From the NCBI GenBank assembly GCA_963835855.1, contig CAWIHA010000001.1:1-64000 (forward strand): 64,000 bases of DNA. The letters run 5' to 3'. The DNA is from CAWIHA01 sp963835855 (lineage in GTDB: Bacteria; Acidobacteriota; Terriglobia; Bryobacterales; Bryobacteraceae). How positions within the stretch are numbered: the first letter of the stretch is position 1; each line of letters starts with the position of its first letter. Below the pieces are notes generated by a model. That model was given only the letters and a program-made list of their open reading frames with translations. It made no database searches and was not told the origin of the DNA. This document shows, in pieces, positions 1 through 8,342 of the stretch. Position numbers and translations under genes: made by a program.

Positions 1-1647
1 ATCGCCAGCGATCTTGGATCCCGCATAGCGGTAAGTGTAAGTCGGATTGGAGTTGACCCAGGGAAAATATCCGGTGTCCTCACCAAACTCGCCATTGTAA
101 GCGGAATCGAGGAGATCGATGGCCGGCAGCTTCCCTCCGAAACCATTATTGAACAGCCCGGTCATGGTCATACTGGATGGCCGCTGCACGTTGCCCAGCG
201 CACTCAAGTTGATGTGATCGGTGGTATAGCTGAAGATGAATTCGTGCAGCAAGGTCGGTGAGCTGTTTACCGTCAGATGGCCTACCAGGCTCTCGCCCGG
301 TCCCAAGAACTTGGTCTCAACCGTCGGGAAACTCGAGGTGCTGACCCCCCACAACGTCGTCGGAGTGACGGTGTTCCACGAGTCGTGGATCTGGCGGACG
401 AACATGCGGACGTTATCGCTGAAGTTGTGGTCCACGCGGATCAAGTCCTCGCGCCAATTGGTCGGCTGCACCGGCGAGGCTACGAAGAACGAGGAAGCGC
501 CACTGCCGGAATTGGGCGGCGGAATCAGGGCATTCATGATCGTCTGAGCGTTCGGATCCACGGGCACCTGGTTGTTCGGATATGGCTGGCCCGTGGCGGG
601 ATTCGTGGGGCAGCTCGAGCCCGGGCATTGATCCGAGAAATTGCCCGTGCGCTCCGTAGCGGACGGAACCTGTACATTAAACGTCTGGCCCGGCACGACC
701 TCCTTCCGCCAATCCTCCGACCAGAAGAAGAAAGTCTTCTCCTTCTGTGTGTTATAGACGCCCGGGATGTAGAAGGGGCCTCCCAAGGTAAAGCCGTAGT
801 CGTTCTTCTTGTACTCGGGACGGGGGACATCGGCAGCATTATTGAAGAAATTGTTGGCGTTGAAGTCCTCATTGCGAACGAATTCGAACACGTCGCCGTG
901 GAAGGCGTTCGTTCCCGATTTGGTGATGGTTTCGATGGTGCCCGAGCCATTCCGCCCATATTGGGCGCCGTAATTGGAGGTGAGCACCTTTACCTCGGCG
1001 ATGGCGTCCACGTTCGGATAAACGTTGAGCGAGTTGTTGCTGCCGTTATCCATGTTGTCGCCGCCATCGAGCTCCCAGTTGTTGTATTCCTCGCGGCCGC
1101 CGTTGACACTCATCAGGACATTGCCGTAAACGCCGACCGTGCCTTCATCCTGGCCGGTTTGGTTGCTCGTGCCGGGCGCGAGCGTAACGAGCTGTGTAAA
1201 ATTGCGCCCATTCAGGATGAGCTGGCTCATCTGCTTGCCCGTGACGGTTCCGGCGATTTCGGAAGACTGCGTCTCAACCTGGGCAATTTGGGCGCCTGCG
1301 ACCTCCACTGTGGTGGTTACTTGACCGACGGCGAGGACGGCGTCGGCGCGGGCCTTCTGGGCGATGCGAAGCACGATACCGTGGGCTTCGAATGTCTTGA
1401 ACCCTTTCGCGCTGATGGCAAGATCGTACGTCCCTGCCGGCAGGCCAGCGGCAAGATAGTCGCCACTGGTATTCGTGGCCGTTTTACGCGTGATTCCTTC
1501 GGACGCGTTGCTGACGGTGACGTCGGCGGCGGGCACTACAGCGCCCGTCTCGTCCCGAACGGTACCTGTAATTGATCCGGTGTCTTGCGCTGCCGCAAAA
1601 CAGGAGAAAAGAAGAGCCAGACCAAAAGCTAAGGCACATGGTTTCAT
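1..1647 (-). CDS. Oar-like TonB-dependent receptor, 5' part only
   Basis: Open reading frame of 549 codons running off the left edge, so the C-terminal beta-barrel is missing. It begins with a signal peptide (MKPCALAFGLALLFSC..., cleavage near AAAQ) and then a carboxypeptidase-regulatory-like Ig-fold domain (GSITGTVRDETGAVVPAADV, about residues 24-105). A plug region follows, with QLILNGRNFTQLVTLAPG, NGGREEYNNWELDG and YGAQYGRNGSGTIE. This is the architecture of Oar-type outer-membrane receptors, which are strongly expanded in Acidobacteriota and thought to import oligosaccharides or other large ligands with TonB energy. The start is the ATG at 1645-1647, preceded by GGAGG (complement of 1655-1659). 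Substrate cannot be told from this part. Confidence 0.9.
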   Translation of the reverse strand, partial: MKPCALAFGLALLFSCFAAAQDTGSITGTVRDETGAVVPAADVTVSNASEGITRKTATNTSGDYLAAGLPAGTYDLAISAKGFKTFEAHGIVLRIAQKARADAVLAVGQVTTTVEVAGAQIAQVETQSSEIAGTVTGKQMSQLILNGRNFTQLVTLAPGTSNQTGQDEGTVGVYGNVLMSVNGGREEYNNWELDGGDNMDNGSNNSLNVYPNVDAIAEVKVLTSNYGAQYGRNGSGTIETITKSGTNAFHGDVFEFVRNEDFNANNFFNNAADVPRPEYKKNDYGFTLGGPFYIPGVYNTQKEKTFFFWSEDWRKEVVPGQTFNVQVPSATERTGNFSDQCPGSSCPTNPATGQPYPNNQVPVDPNAQTIMNALIPPPNSGSGASSFFVASPVQPTNWREDLIRVDHNFSDNVRMFVRQIHDSWNTVTPTTLWGVSTSSFPTVETKFLGPGESLVGHLTVNSSPTLLHEFIFSYTTDHINLSALGNVQRPSSMTMTGLFNNGFGGKLPAIDLLDSAYNGEFGEDTGYFPWVNSNPTYTYRYAGSKIAGD

Positions 1648-1743
1648 GGTCCCACCTCCACTCTCGTCTAGGTGCCGCTGATGCTTTGCCACTCGGCAAC
1701 GCAAGGACGCGGCTTACCTCTCACAGGCCTATACTTAAACGTA

Positions 1744-1772
1744 TTAATATACCAGCCCGCGCTGGCTGTCAA
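1744..1772 (-). promoter_or_regulatory. Sigma70-like promoter of the Oar-like receptor, with palindrome in the spacer
   Basis: On the minus strand a perfect TTGACA (1767-1772) is followed, after 17 bases, by TATTAA (1744-1749), about 95 bases upstream of the receptor start. The spacer holds an inverted repeat, CCAGC-N4-GCTGG (1752-1765), placed where a regulator could act on the promoter. Seen by eye only; no transcript evidence. Confidence 0.5.
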
Positions 1773-1870
1773 GAGAAAAATGAAAGCTGCCCCCGGCTTG
1801 CACTCTTGACTGCTCTTCCGTGGCGCACTCTGGGCCTCGTTCACCCCTCTGCCGCTGCTAAAATCCCCGT

Positions 1871-3061
1871 ATGCGAAGATCCGCAGGCTCGGTGCTGCCG
1901 CTGGCCGGCCTTCTTGCGTTCGCGGGAAGCCTGTGGGCTTCTATGAACCAAGTCTCATCTCAGCCCCCTCTTCCCGAGATCTTCCAGCGGGGTGAGATCG
2001 CGCTCAGCCGTGGGAACCTCGCCGGCGCAGAGGCCGCCTTCCGGCAAGTGCTTGCGATTGATCCCCATAGCGCGGGCGCTCACGCGAATCTTGGCGTCAT
2101 CCACATGCGGCGTAGGGAGTGGAAGCAGGCTTTGGCCGAGCTGAGGACGGCCGAGCGAATGGCGCCCAAGGTCGCTGGCATCCGGCTGAACATTGGACTG
2201 GTCTACTACCGGCAAGAGAACTTCCCCGCGGCGATTCCCCCTCTGGAATCCGTGCTTCGCGACCAGCCGGATTCGAACCAGGCGCGGCATTTGCTCGGAC
2301 TCTGTTATTTCTTCACCGAGAAATACGCAGATGCTGTTTCGGCACTTGAGCCGATGTGGCCGGAGGCATCCACAGACTTGAGCTATCTGTACGTGCTGGC
2401 AATTGCCGCTGGCAAGGCCGGCCGCAGCGCCCTGGAAAACAAGGCGATGGAGCGCCTGCTCGCAGTGGGTCGCGACTCTGCTGAACTCCACCTGTTTGCC
2501 GGTAAGGCTTATCTCGCGCGGGCGGAGGACGATAAAGCGATCGCGGAACTGGAGCGCGCCGCCGAAGCCAACTCCAGGCTGCCATTTGTGCATTACAACC
2601 TCGGCATCGCCTACCGCAGACGCCAGGACTTTGCCCGCGCAAAAGCGGAGTTTCTGAAGGATGCCGAGATTGAGCCCGATGTCGCCTACAACTACGACCA
2701 GCTCGGGGTTGTTTGCTACTTCCTCGAACAAGATGAAGAGGCCGAGCGCTATTATCGCGAGGCGTTACGGCGTGAGCCGCGATTGACCAGCTCTTATTTC
2801 GGTCTGGCGAAGATCTACAAAGAGAAGGGCAAGCTGTCCCAGGCGCTCGCCGCTCTGGAATCGGCGGGCCGGTTGGATTCCGCGAGCGCCGGCATCCACT
2901 ACCTCACAGGTCAGGTGCTTTCGGAGATGCATCGCCGCGAGGAAGCGAAATCCGAATTCGACATCGCACTGCGGCTGCGGAAAGAAAAACGAGACACCGT
3001 GGAGCGTGAGTTCAGCGGTGAGCAGCCGGCCGATCCGCAGCTGACGGCCGAACCGCGGTAG
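1871..3061 (+). CDS. Secreted TPR-repeat protein
   Basis: 396 residues. An N-terminal signal peptide (about residues 1-25, hydrophobic core VLPLAGLLAFAGSLWAS) precedes roughly ten tetratricopeptide repeats spanning residues 35-375, such as RGNLAGAEAAFRQVLAIDPH and AHANLGVIHMRRREWKQALA. The C-terminal tail is charged. TPR arrays are protein-binding scaffolds; exported forms are common in Acidobacteriota next to TonB receptors. It reads away from the receptor at 1-1647, so the two are divergently arranged around about 220 bases. No catalytic domain is visible and the partner is unknown. The ATG lacks a clear Shine-Dalgarno sequence, but the signal peptide begins directly at it. Confidence 0.85.
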   Translation: MRRSAGSVLPLAGLLAFAGSLWASMNQVSSQPPLPEIFQRGEIALSRGNLAGAEAAFRQVLAIDPHSAGAHANLGVIHMRRREWKQALAELRTAERMAPKVAGIRLNIGLVYYRQENFPAAIPPLESVLRDQPDSNQARHLLGLCYFFTEKYADAVSALEPMWPEASTDLSYLYVLAIAAGKAGRSALENKAMERLLAVGRDSAELHLFAGKAYLARAEDDKAIAELERAAEANSRLPFVHYNLGIAYRRRQDFARAKAEFLKDAEIEPDVAYNYDQLGVVCYFLEQDEEAERYYREALRREPRLTSSYFGLAKIYKEKGKLSQALAALESAGRLDSASAGIHYLTGQVLSEMHRREEAKSEFDIALRLRKEKRDTVEREFSGEQPADPQLTAEPR

Positions 3062-3191
3062 ACGGCGCCAGCCCATGCACCTCCACAAGCGATTTTCGCC
3101 GGCACAGGCCGTACGCAACCAAGCAGACGATCCGCAGAGAGTCGCTTTGCCCCTGTGCAGAGAAAAATACGAGGGCTTTCGAGAAATCTGC

Positions 3192-4265
3192 CTAAGCGCG
3201 CTGGCAGGTGGACTGCCGCACCACGAGTTCTGGTGTCAGCTTACGGTGCGAGGTAACGAATTCCTGCTTGTCCAAACGCGCCTTGATCGCCTCCGAGATA
3301 ATGTCGACGGCGGTGGCGCCCAGGGTCTCCATCGGTTGGCGGATCGTGGTTAGGGGAGGGCTGGCGAACGCAGCCGGCGCAACGTCGTCAAATCCTATCA
3401 TGGAACACTGCTCGGGTACCTTGATGCCCGCCTTGGCCAGCGCTCGCATGGCGCCGAGCGCGGTAATGTCGTCGTAGGCCAGTAGGGCAGTAAACCGCCG
3501 CCTCCGCTTGAGGAGCTCCTCGGTGAGGGTTTGTGCCGTCTCAAAACCATGGTTGGGGTCGAAAACATTCGGCATCTCGACGACCAGTTTCGGATCGAGT
3601 TTCAGATGCGCGAGCCGGGCAAAGGAGCGGATCCCATTCCATCGGAGCTCACTGTCGCCAAGCGCTCTCGGCCCCCGGATAAAAGCGATCTCGCGGTGGC
3701 CGAGTTCGTACAAGTGCTCGATTGCCATTCGCCCGCCAGCCGTGTTGTCAACGATTACTGAGCTGACCGACTCCGGCTGCAACTCTCTGGCAACGATTAC
3801 GATCGGAATTCGGTGTCTTTCCAAGTCGGATAGCAGGTTAATGTCGACTACCAGCCAGTTCGCCACCACAATCAGCCCCTCCACCCGGCGCTCGAGCATC
3901 ATTTCCAAATAACGCTCGAAACGGGGGTCCTCATTGTGAGCGTCGGCGAAGATGGAGAGGTACGACGCTTTATACAGTGTGCTTTCGATGCCGCGCAGAA
4001 TCGGTGCGCAGAATGGGTCCGTCACATCGAACACCATCACGCCCACGGTATGGCTTCGGCTGCCGCGAAGAGAACGGGCAAACTGGTTGGGCCTGTATCC
4101 TAAGCGTCGGGCCACCTCCCGTACGTGTTGCTTTGTTTGCTGCGACATAAAGCGGGCGAGCGGCGCATCGTTGAGCACAATTGACACCGTGCCGATCGAA
4201 AATCCGCTCTCCCGGGCGATGTCCCGAATGGTGACCATGGCGGTGCTTGGGAGCTGCCGTCCCAT
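3192..4265 (-). CDS. LacI-family transcriptional regulator
   Basis: About 357 residues. The N-terminal helix-turn-helix reads TIRDIARESGFSIGTVSIVL and is followed by the family's hinge region (VARRLGYRPNQFARSLRGSR). A periplasmic-binding-protein-like sensor domain then runs to the end (GVMVFDVTDPFCAPILRGIE, IVDNTAGGRMAIEHLYELGH, MIGFDDVAPAAFASPPLTTI). LacI regulators usually bind a sugar effector and repress nearby carbohydrate genes. Start choice: I use the ATG at 4265 with AGGG seven bases upstream. An ATG at 4238 (MVTIRDIA) fits the family start equally well, and an in-frame ATG at 4352 gives a poorly supported extension. It precedes the sugar-nucleotide genes on the same strand; regulation of those genes is only a guess. 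Confidence 0.9.
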   Translation of the reverse strand: MGRQLPSTAMVTIRDIARESGFSIGTVSIVLNDAPLARFMSQQTKQHVREVARRLGYRPNQFARSLRGSRSHTVGVMVFDVTDPFCAPILRGIESTLYKASYLSIFADAHNEDPRFERYLEMMLERRVEGLIVVANWLVVDINLLSDLERHRIPIVIVARELQPESVSSVIVDNTAGGRMAIEHLYELGHREIAFIRGPRALGDSELRWNGIRSFARLAHLKLDPKLVVEMPNVFDPNHGFETAQTLTEELLKRRRRFTALLAYDDITALGAMRALAKAGIKVPEQCSMIGFDDVAPAAFASPPLTTIRQPMETLGATAVDIISEAIKARLDKQEFVTSHRKLTPELVVRQSTCQRA

Positions 4266-4571
4266 TACGCTGCCCTTTTGCTGCCGGCCAACCGCGACTG
4301 TGTCAACATGAACGTCCTTCAGCAAGACATTGTACGACATCACGTTAATCACCCGGCCGTAGGAGCCTGGACGAGGGAGTTGGAATCGGCCTCTTCACGG
4401 CTATAACGCAGCGATACCCATCCAGCCGTTGCCGCCTCTCGATCAGGTGCCGGATGTTCCGGACCAGTTTGCCCCCACGTGGCGTCTCGAACAGCGTGTC
4501 ATTCGGTGGCTCATCGAGGACAGGGAGATTGCGCCGGCTCTGGCAGCGGTTGTCGTATATCCCCTCGTCCG
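4266..4571. other. Intergenic region, no supported gene
   Basis: About 300 bases between the LacI regulator start and the end of the epimerase gene. On the plus strand, 4379-4576 has an open frame with protein-like composition (PDQFAPTWRLEQRVIRWL) but no ATG and no recognisable family. It could be a gene remnant or chance. Operators for the LacI protein would be expected here, but I see no convincing palindrome. Confidence 0.4.
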
Positions 4572-5567
4572 CTAAGCCGCCACGATTCCTTCCAGCCTGG
4601 CACGTACCTGCTTCTCAATCCAGGCGTACGTGGCGGCCAGCCCCTCTTCGAGCGAAATCCTGGGCTCCCAGCCGAGCACCTGCCGCAGCAGCGTGTTATC
4701 GGAGTTCCGTCCCCGCACGCCCTGCGGCCCGGGGACATGCTTTTTGGCAACGCGCACGCCGGCGATTGCCGCGATCATGTCAGCGAGTTGGTTGATGGTC
4801 ACCATGCGGTCCTGGCCCAGGTTGAGCGGCTCGTGGAAACCGGAGCGCATGAGGCGGTGAAGCCCTTCGACGCAATCGTCAATATAGCAGAAGGAGCGGG
4901 TCTGCTCTCCATCGCCCCAGATCTCGATTTCTAGCTCGCCCCTGAGCTTGGCGATAGCGATCTTGCGGCACAGGGCCGCCGGGGCTTTCTCGCGTCCGCC
5001 CTCCCAGGTGCCCTGAGGGCCGAAGATGTTGTGGAACCGCACGATGCGCGTCTCGATCCCGTACTCTTCCCGGTAATGCGCGCAGAGACGCTCGGTAACC
5101 AGCTTCTCCCAGCCGTAGGCGTCTTGTGGCTGGGCCGGATAGGCGTCCTCTTCCTTGAGCGGCGTGACATTCGTCTCGGTCTGCTTGAATTCCGGATAGA
5201 CGCACGCGGACGATGTGTAGAGGTAACGGCGGACGCCATTCACCCGCGCCGCATCGAGCGTATGCAGACTGATCAATGAATTGTTGTGCAGGATCTCCGC
5301 ATGATGACAGGAGATAAACCCCATGCCGCCCATGTCGGCGGCCAGGGCAAAGACCTCGTCCACGTTCTGGGTCGCCCGGAGGCAATTCTCCCAGCGGCGC
5401 AGGTCGAGAAGCTCGAATTCATCCGCGCGAGTTTCACAGAACTCGGGCAGCTTCAGATCGGCGCCGCGCACCCAGTAGCCCCGCCGCTTGAGGTACGTGA
5501 CGAGGTGATGGCCGATAAAGCCCCCCGCCCCTGTAACCAGGATCCTGGATTTGTCAGTCGAAATCAT
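4572..5567 (-). CDS. gme: GDP-mannose 3,5-epimerase
   Basis: 331 residues, an extended short-chain dehydrogenase/epimerase. It would convert GDP-D-mannose to GDP-L-galactose or GDP-L-gulose. Visible features: the NAD-binding GAGGFIG (residues 13-19), the catalytic YGWEK (Tyr151, Lys155), SSACVYPEF with the Cys (122) that acts in epimerisation in the plant enzyme, and GGREKAPAALCRK with its partner Lys. The run from SSACVYPEF through RFHNIFGPQGTWEGG is closely like plant GME and separates it from GalE- or RmlB-type epimerases. The start at 5567 overlaps the stop of the upstream dehydrogenase (ATGA, 5564-5567), so the two are translationally coupled. A longer in-frame start exists at 5714 but lies inside the neighbour. 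Confidence 0.9.
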   Translation of the reverse strand: MISTDKSRILVTGAGGFIGHHLVTYLKRRGYWVRGADLKLPEFCETRADEFELLDLRRWENCLRATQNVDEVFALAADMGGMGFISCHHAEILHNNSLISLHTLDAARVNGVRRYLYTSSACVYPEFKQTETNVTPLKEEDAYPAQPQDAYGWEKLVTERLCAHYREEYGIETRIVRFHNIFGPQGTWEGGREKAPAALCRKIAIAKLRGELEIEIWGDGEQTRSFCYIDDCVEGLHRLMRSGFHEPLNLGQDRMVTINQLADMIAAIAGVRVAKKHVPGPQGVRGRNSDNTLLRQVLGWEPRISLEEGLAATYAWIEKQVRARLEGIVAA

Positions 5568-6937
5568 ACCTTTCCCAGTACCGCGTTGAAAGCCGACGGC
5601 ACAGGCTCGCGTCCACCCTCGACTCGCGGTCCCAAGCCGAGCGTACGGTACTCTACGACCGCCTCGAACTTCTCGCGAGGTAGTATGCGCCAGCAATCGA
5701 ACACCGTTGTGCATGCGGACGACCGGCTCAAGTCCTCCGGCCGCAGCTTTTTGAACTCATCCCAGGGCGTCGCGATGGCCAGGACCTGCGCCTGCGCCGC
5801 GCAATCGACGAGGGAAGACGCGTATTTCACTTTCTTGCCCAGGCGCTGGCGCGCGTTCTCCATCGCCTGCGGATCGTAGACCACAACCCGCGCTCCCTTC
5901 CCGGTCAGGTACTCGGCAAGCGCCACTCCCTGAGACTCCTCGACAACATTGGTCAAGGTTTTGTAAGCGAGCCCGAGGATGCCCGCAGTGCCGCCTTCGG
6001 GCAGCCGTGCCAACATCAGATCTCCGAGCCGCGGCGCCTGCCGGCGGTTCATCCGGTCCGTCGCCTCCGCGAGGATGGCCTCGACGCCGTGCTGCCGGGC
6101 CAAGCTCCCGAAAGCGATGTTGTCGCGCGGGAAGCACGGCCCTCCGTACCCCAGCGCGCCTTTCAGGTATTTCTGCCCGATGCGCGTGTCTAGGCCAAGC
6201 GCCGCAGTGACGACGTCGGCATCCGCACCGGGCAGCGGCTCGCAAATCTCCGCCAGCATGTTTGCGTAAGAAATTTTCGTGGTCACAAACGTGTTCACGG
6301 ACAGCTTGGTTAGCTCCGCATTGACGAAGTTCATCCGCGCCACCCGGGGCCTGTTCTCGCAGACACGCTGGTAGAGATCCGCCAGAATCTGTCCGGAGCG
6401 GGGGTCTGACTCCCCAATCAGAACCATGTCCGGGTTGCACATGTCGCGGATCACGCTGCCAAGTGCCACGAATTCGGGGTTATAGCACAATCCGAAATCC
6501 CGGCCGCACTCCTTCCCGGAAATCTCTTCGAGAAGCGGGAGAACCTGGCCGCCGACCGCGCCGGGCATGACGGTGGCCGAAACCACGACCAGGTGGAAGC
6601 GCGACACCCGTCCCAAGGCCCGTCCGACGGACTCTGCCACCGAACAAACATGCTCGAGTGAGAATCCTCCATCGGGTCCGCACGGCGTCGGCACAATGAT
6701 GAAAGTGATCTCACTGTCGCAGACAGCCGCCTCGCAGTCCAGTGTAGCCGAGAGCCGGTGCTGATTCTTCTTGATCAGGTCGTCCAATCCGGGCTCTTCA
6801 ACCGGCGCTGTGCCACCGTTGACGGCTTTCACGAAATCCGGGTTCAGGTCGACGCCCACCACCCGATAGCCCTTCTCGGCAAACACCGCGGCCATCACCG
6901 CGCCAAGCTTCCCCAAACCGATCACGGAGATATTCAT
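5564..6937 (-). CDS. UDP-glucose/GDP-mannose dehydrogenase family protein
   Basis: 457 residues. It would oxidise the C6 hydroxyl of a nucleotide sugar to a uronic acid in two NAD-dependent steps. Seen: N-terminal Rossmann motif (ISVIGLGKLGAVMA, residues 3-16), the central dimerisation helix region, the catalytic cysteine in LGYGGPCFPRDNIAF, and a C-terminal Rossmann-like domain (GILGLAYKTLTNVVEESQG). Length is normal for UGD or GMD. The 4-base overlap with a GDP-mannose 3,5-epimerase makes a GDP-hexose substrate plausible, such as GDP-mannose or GDP-L-galactose, but UDP-glucose cannot be excluded from sequence alone. The C-terminus is longer than usual by about 20 residues. Confidence 0.9.
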   Translation of the reverse strand: MNISVIGLGKLGAVMAAVFAEKGYRVVGVDLNPDFVKAVNGGTAPVEEPGLDDLIKKNQHRLSATLDCEAAVCDSEITFIIVPTPCGPDGGFSLEHVCSVAESVGRALGRVSRFHLVVVSATVMPGAVGGQVLPLLEEISGKECGRDFGLCYNPEFVALGSVIRDMCNPDMVLIGESDPRSGQILADLYQRVCENRPRVARMNFVNAELTKLSVNTFVTTKISYANMLAEICEPLPGADADVVTAALGLDTRIGQKYLKGALGYGGPCFPRDNIAFGSLARQHGVEAILAEATDRMNRRQAPRLGDLMLARLPEGGTAGILGLAYKTLTNVVEESQGVALAEYLTGKGARVVVYDPQAMENARQRLGKKVKYASSLVDCAAQAQVLAIATPWDEFKKLRPEDLSRSSACTTVFDCWRILPREKFEAVVEYRTLGLGPRVEGGREPVPSAFNAVLGKV

Positions 6938-7401
6938 GAATATTTAGTCCTTCTGGCGATGGCATTCTCCATCCTGTTTCAAAGCGCCGATGACGTCGTT
7001 TTCAAACCGGGAGTTCCCCGCTTCCGCTCGAATTCTGCACGCTTCACCGTTCGCAGAACGTGCCGGAGCATGGCCATGTCGTAACCGGCGGTGACACTGG
7101 CAAGCCGCAGGGAAGCTCGAAGTGCGCGTCAAAAAAGGCCAAGCGCCAGTATATCGGCTTTTGCAGCAGCCGGCAAATGCAATCCATTTCCTCGAATACA
7201 TTTTCGCGGCAACACAACCACCACCGTCCGGTCACGCCTTCCGGCCTAAACGGCATCCAATTCAGACCGTACGGTCATAATTCCGTGCCGCGAGGGCGAC
7301 GCGACGCCATAGAGCAGATGGAGCCGCCGGACCCATCCATTGTGCTGGCGGTTGCCATTCGGCTAAACTACGAGTTCCATTTCGTCAAGCCAGGCACCCT
7401 C
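6938..7401. other. Divergent intergenic region between the dehydrogenase and a glycosyltransferase
   Basis: The frame of the downstream glycosyltransferase stays open back to 7060, but the region's composition (many Ser, His, Gln) does not look like protein and matches no domain. I treat 6938-7401 as mostly the divergent promoter region. No clear terminator, riboswitch or repeat seen. Confidence 0.4.
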
Positions 7402-8262
7402 ATGGAAGAGCCCAGTTCAACACCGGAAGGTCAAGCATTACCACTGGGGCCCCACCGAGACGGTGTATTCATTCTGCTTCCTGTTCTCAACGAAATTGAA
7501 AACATTGCCCCGCTGATAGACAAAATCGAAGTCAGTCTTGCCGGGGCGCCTTTCACCATCGGCATCCTAGATGACGGCAGTACAGATGGCACGCTGGAGT
7601 ACCTGCGCGACCGGGTGGGTCGACCCGATCACCATTTGCACTTGATCTGCCGGAAGAAAACCATTCATGGTTCTCAGCGCGGCGGTGCCTTAAGACTGCT
7701 GATGCTTTGGGGGCTGGAGAACACTTCGCACCAGACATTTGTCGAGATAGACGGCGACCTCTCCCATCGACCGGAGGAGTTGCCTGAAGGGATACGCCTG
7801 GTCTCGCAAGGAAACTGCGACGTGGCGATCGCATCCAAATATATTTCGGGGAGCGCTGTCATCAACCGGCCGTGGGCCAGGCAGATGGTGAGTAAAGTTT
7901 GCAGTTACGCGGTGCGGTTGCTGCTGAACCCGAAACTGCGAGACTACAGCAACGGTTATCGTTTTTACACACGGCGGGCAGCACAACTTGCCGCCCAATA
8001 TGTGAGCCGTTACGAAAGTCCAATTTATCTTTCCGAAGTTCTCGCCTTGTGGATGCACGAGCGGCTGAGGGTTGCCGAGTTCCAGACACTGTATATTGGC
8101 AGAAATGAAGGCATTTCGAAACTGCGGTTGGTCGATCTTGCCAAGGCCGCGCTTGCTGTTTTCGAGATCGCTCTGCGATACCACTATCTTGGCTTTAAGC
8201 GATGCTCCTGGCCGCCACGGGTGGCGGCAGACGCTTCGCCGATCTCTACGGAAGTGGATTAG
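7402..8262 (+). CDS. Glycosyltransferase family 2 (dolichyl-phosphate mannose synthase-like)
   Basis: About 286 residues from the ATG at 7402. The GT-A fold starts at once: GVFILLPVLNEIENIAPLID, then GILDDGSTDGTLEYL (nucleotide-binding Asp residues) and FVEIDGDLSHRPEELP (the DxD-type metal site). These are the hallmarks of polyprenyl-phosphate hexose synthases. No C-terminal membrane helices are visible, so it is a soluble or peripheral enzyme acting on the cytoplasmic face. The next gene, a polytopic GT-C-like protein, is the kind of enzyme that uses polyprenyl-phosphate sugars, so the two may work in sequence. In-frame starts further upstream (7318, 7060) would add sequence with no family support. 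Confidence 0.8.
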   Translation: MEEPSSTPEGQALPLGPHRDGVFILLPVLNEIENIAPLIDKIEVSLAGAPFTIGILDDGSTDGTLEYLRDRVGRPDHHLHLICRKKTIHGSQRGGALRLLMLWGLENTSHQTFVEIDGDLSHRPEELPEGIRLVSQGNCDVAIASKYISGSAVINRPWARQMVSKVCSYAVRLLLNPKLRDYSNGYRFYTRRAAQLAAQYVSRYESPIYLSEVLALWMHERLRVAEFQTLYIGRNEGISKLRLVDLAKAALAVFEIALRYHYLGFKRCSWPPRVAADASPISTEVD

Positions 8263-8342
8263 GTGCGGAATAAACTGCCTTCAGTCACAAGGGTGCGGCA
8301 GCTAGGAGCCCCGCATCCAATGGCAGAACCCGAGATGCACTT

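Noticed and set aside
4379..4576. Protein-like open frame (PDQFAPTWRLEQRVIRWL) on the plus strand
   Set aside because: No ATG, no ribosome binding site and no family; possibly a gene remnant but not supportable.
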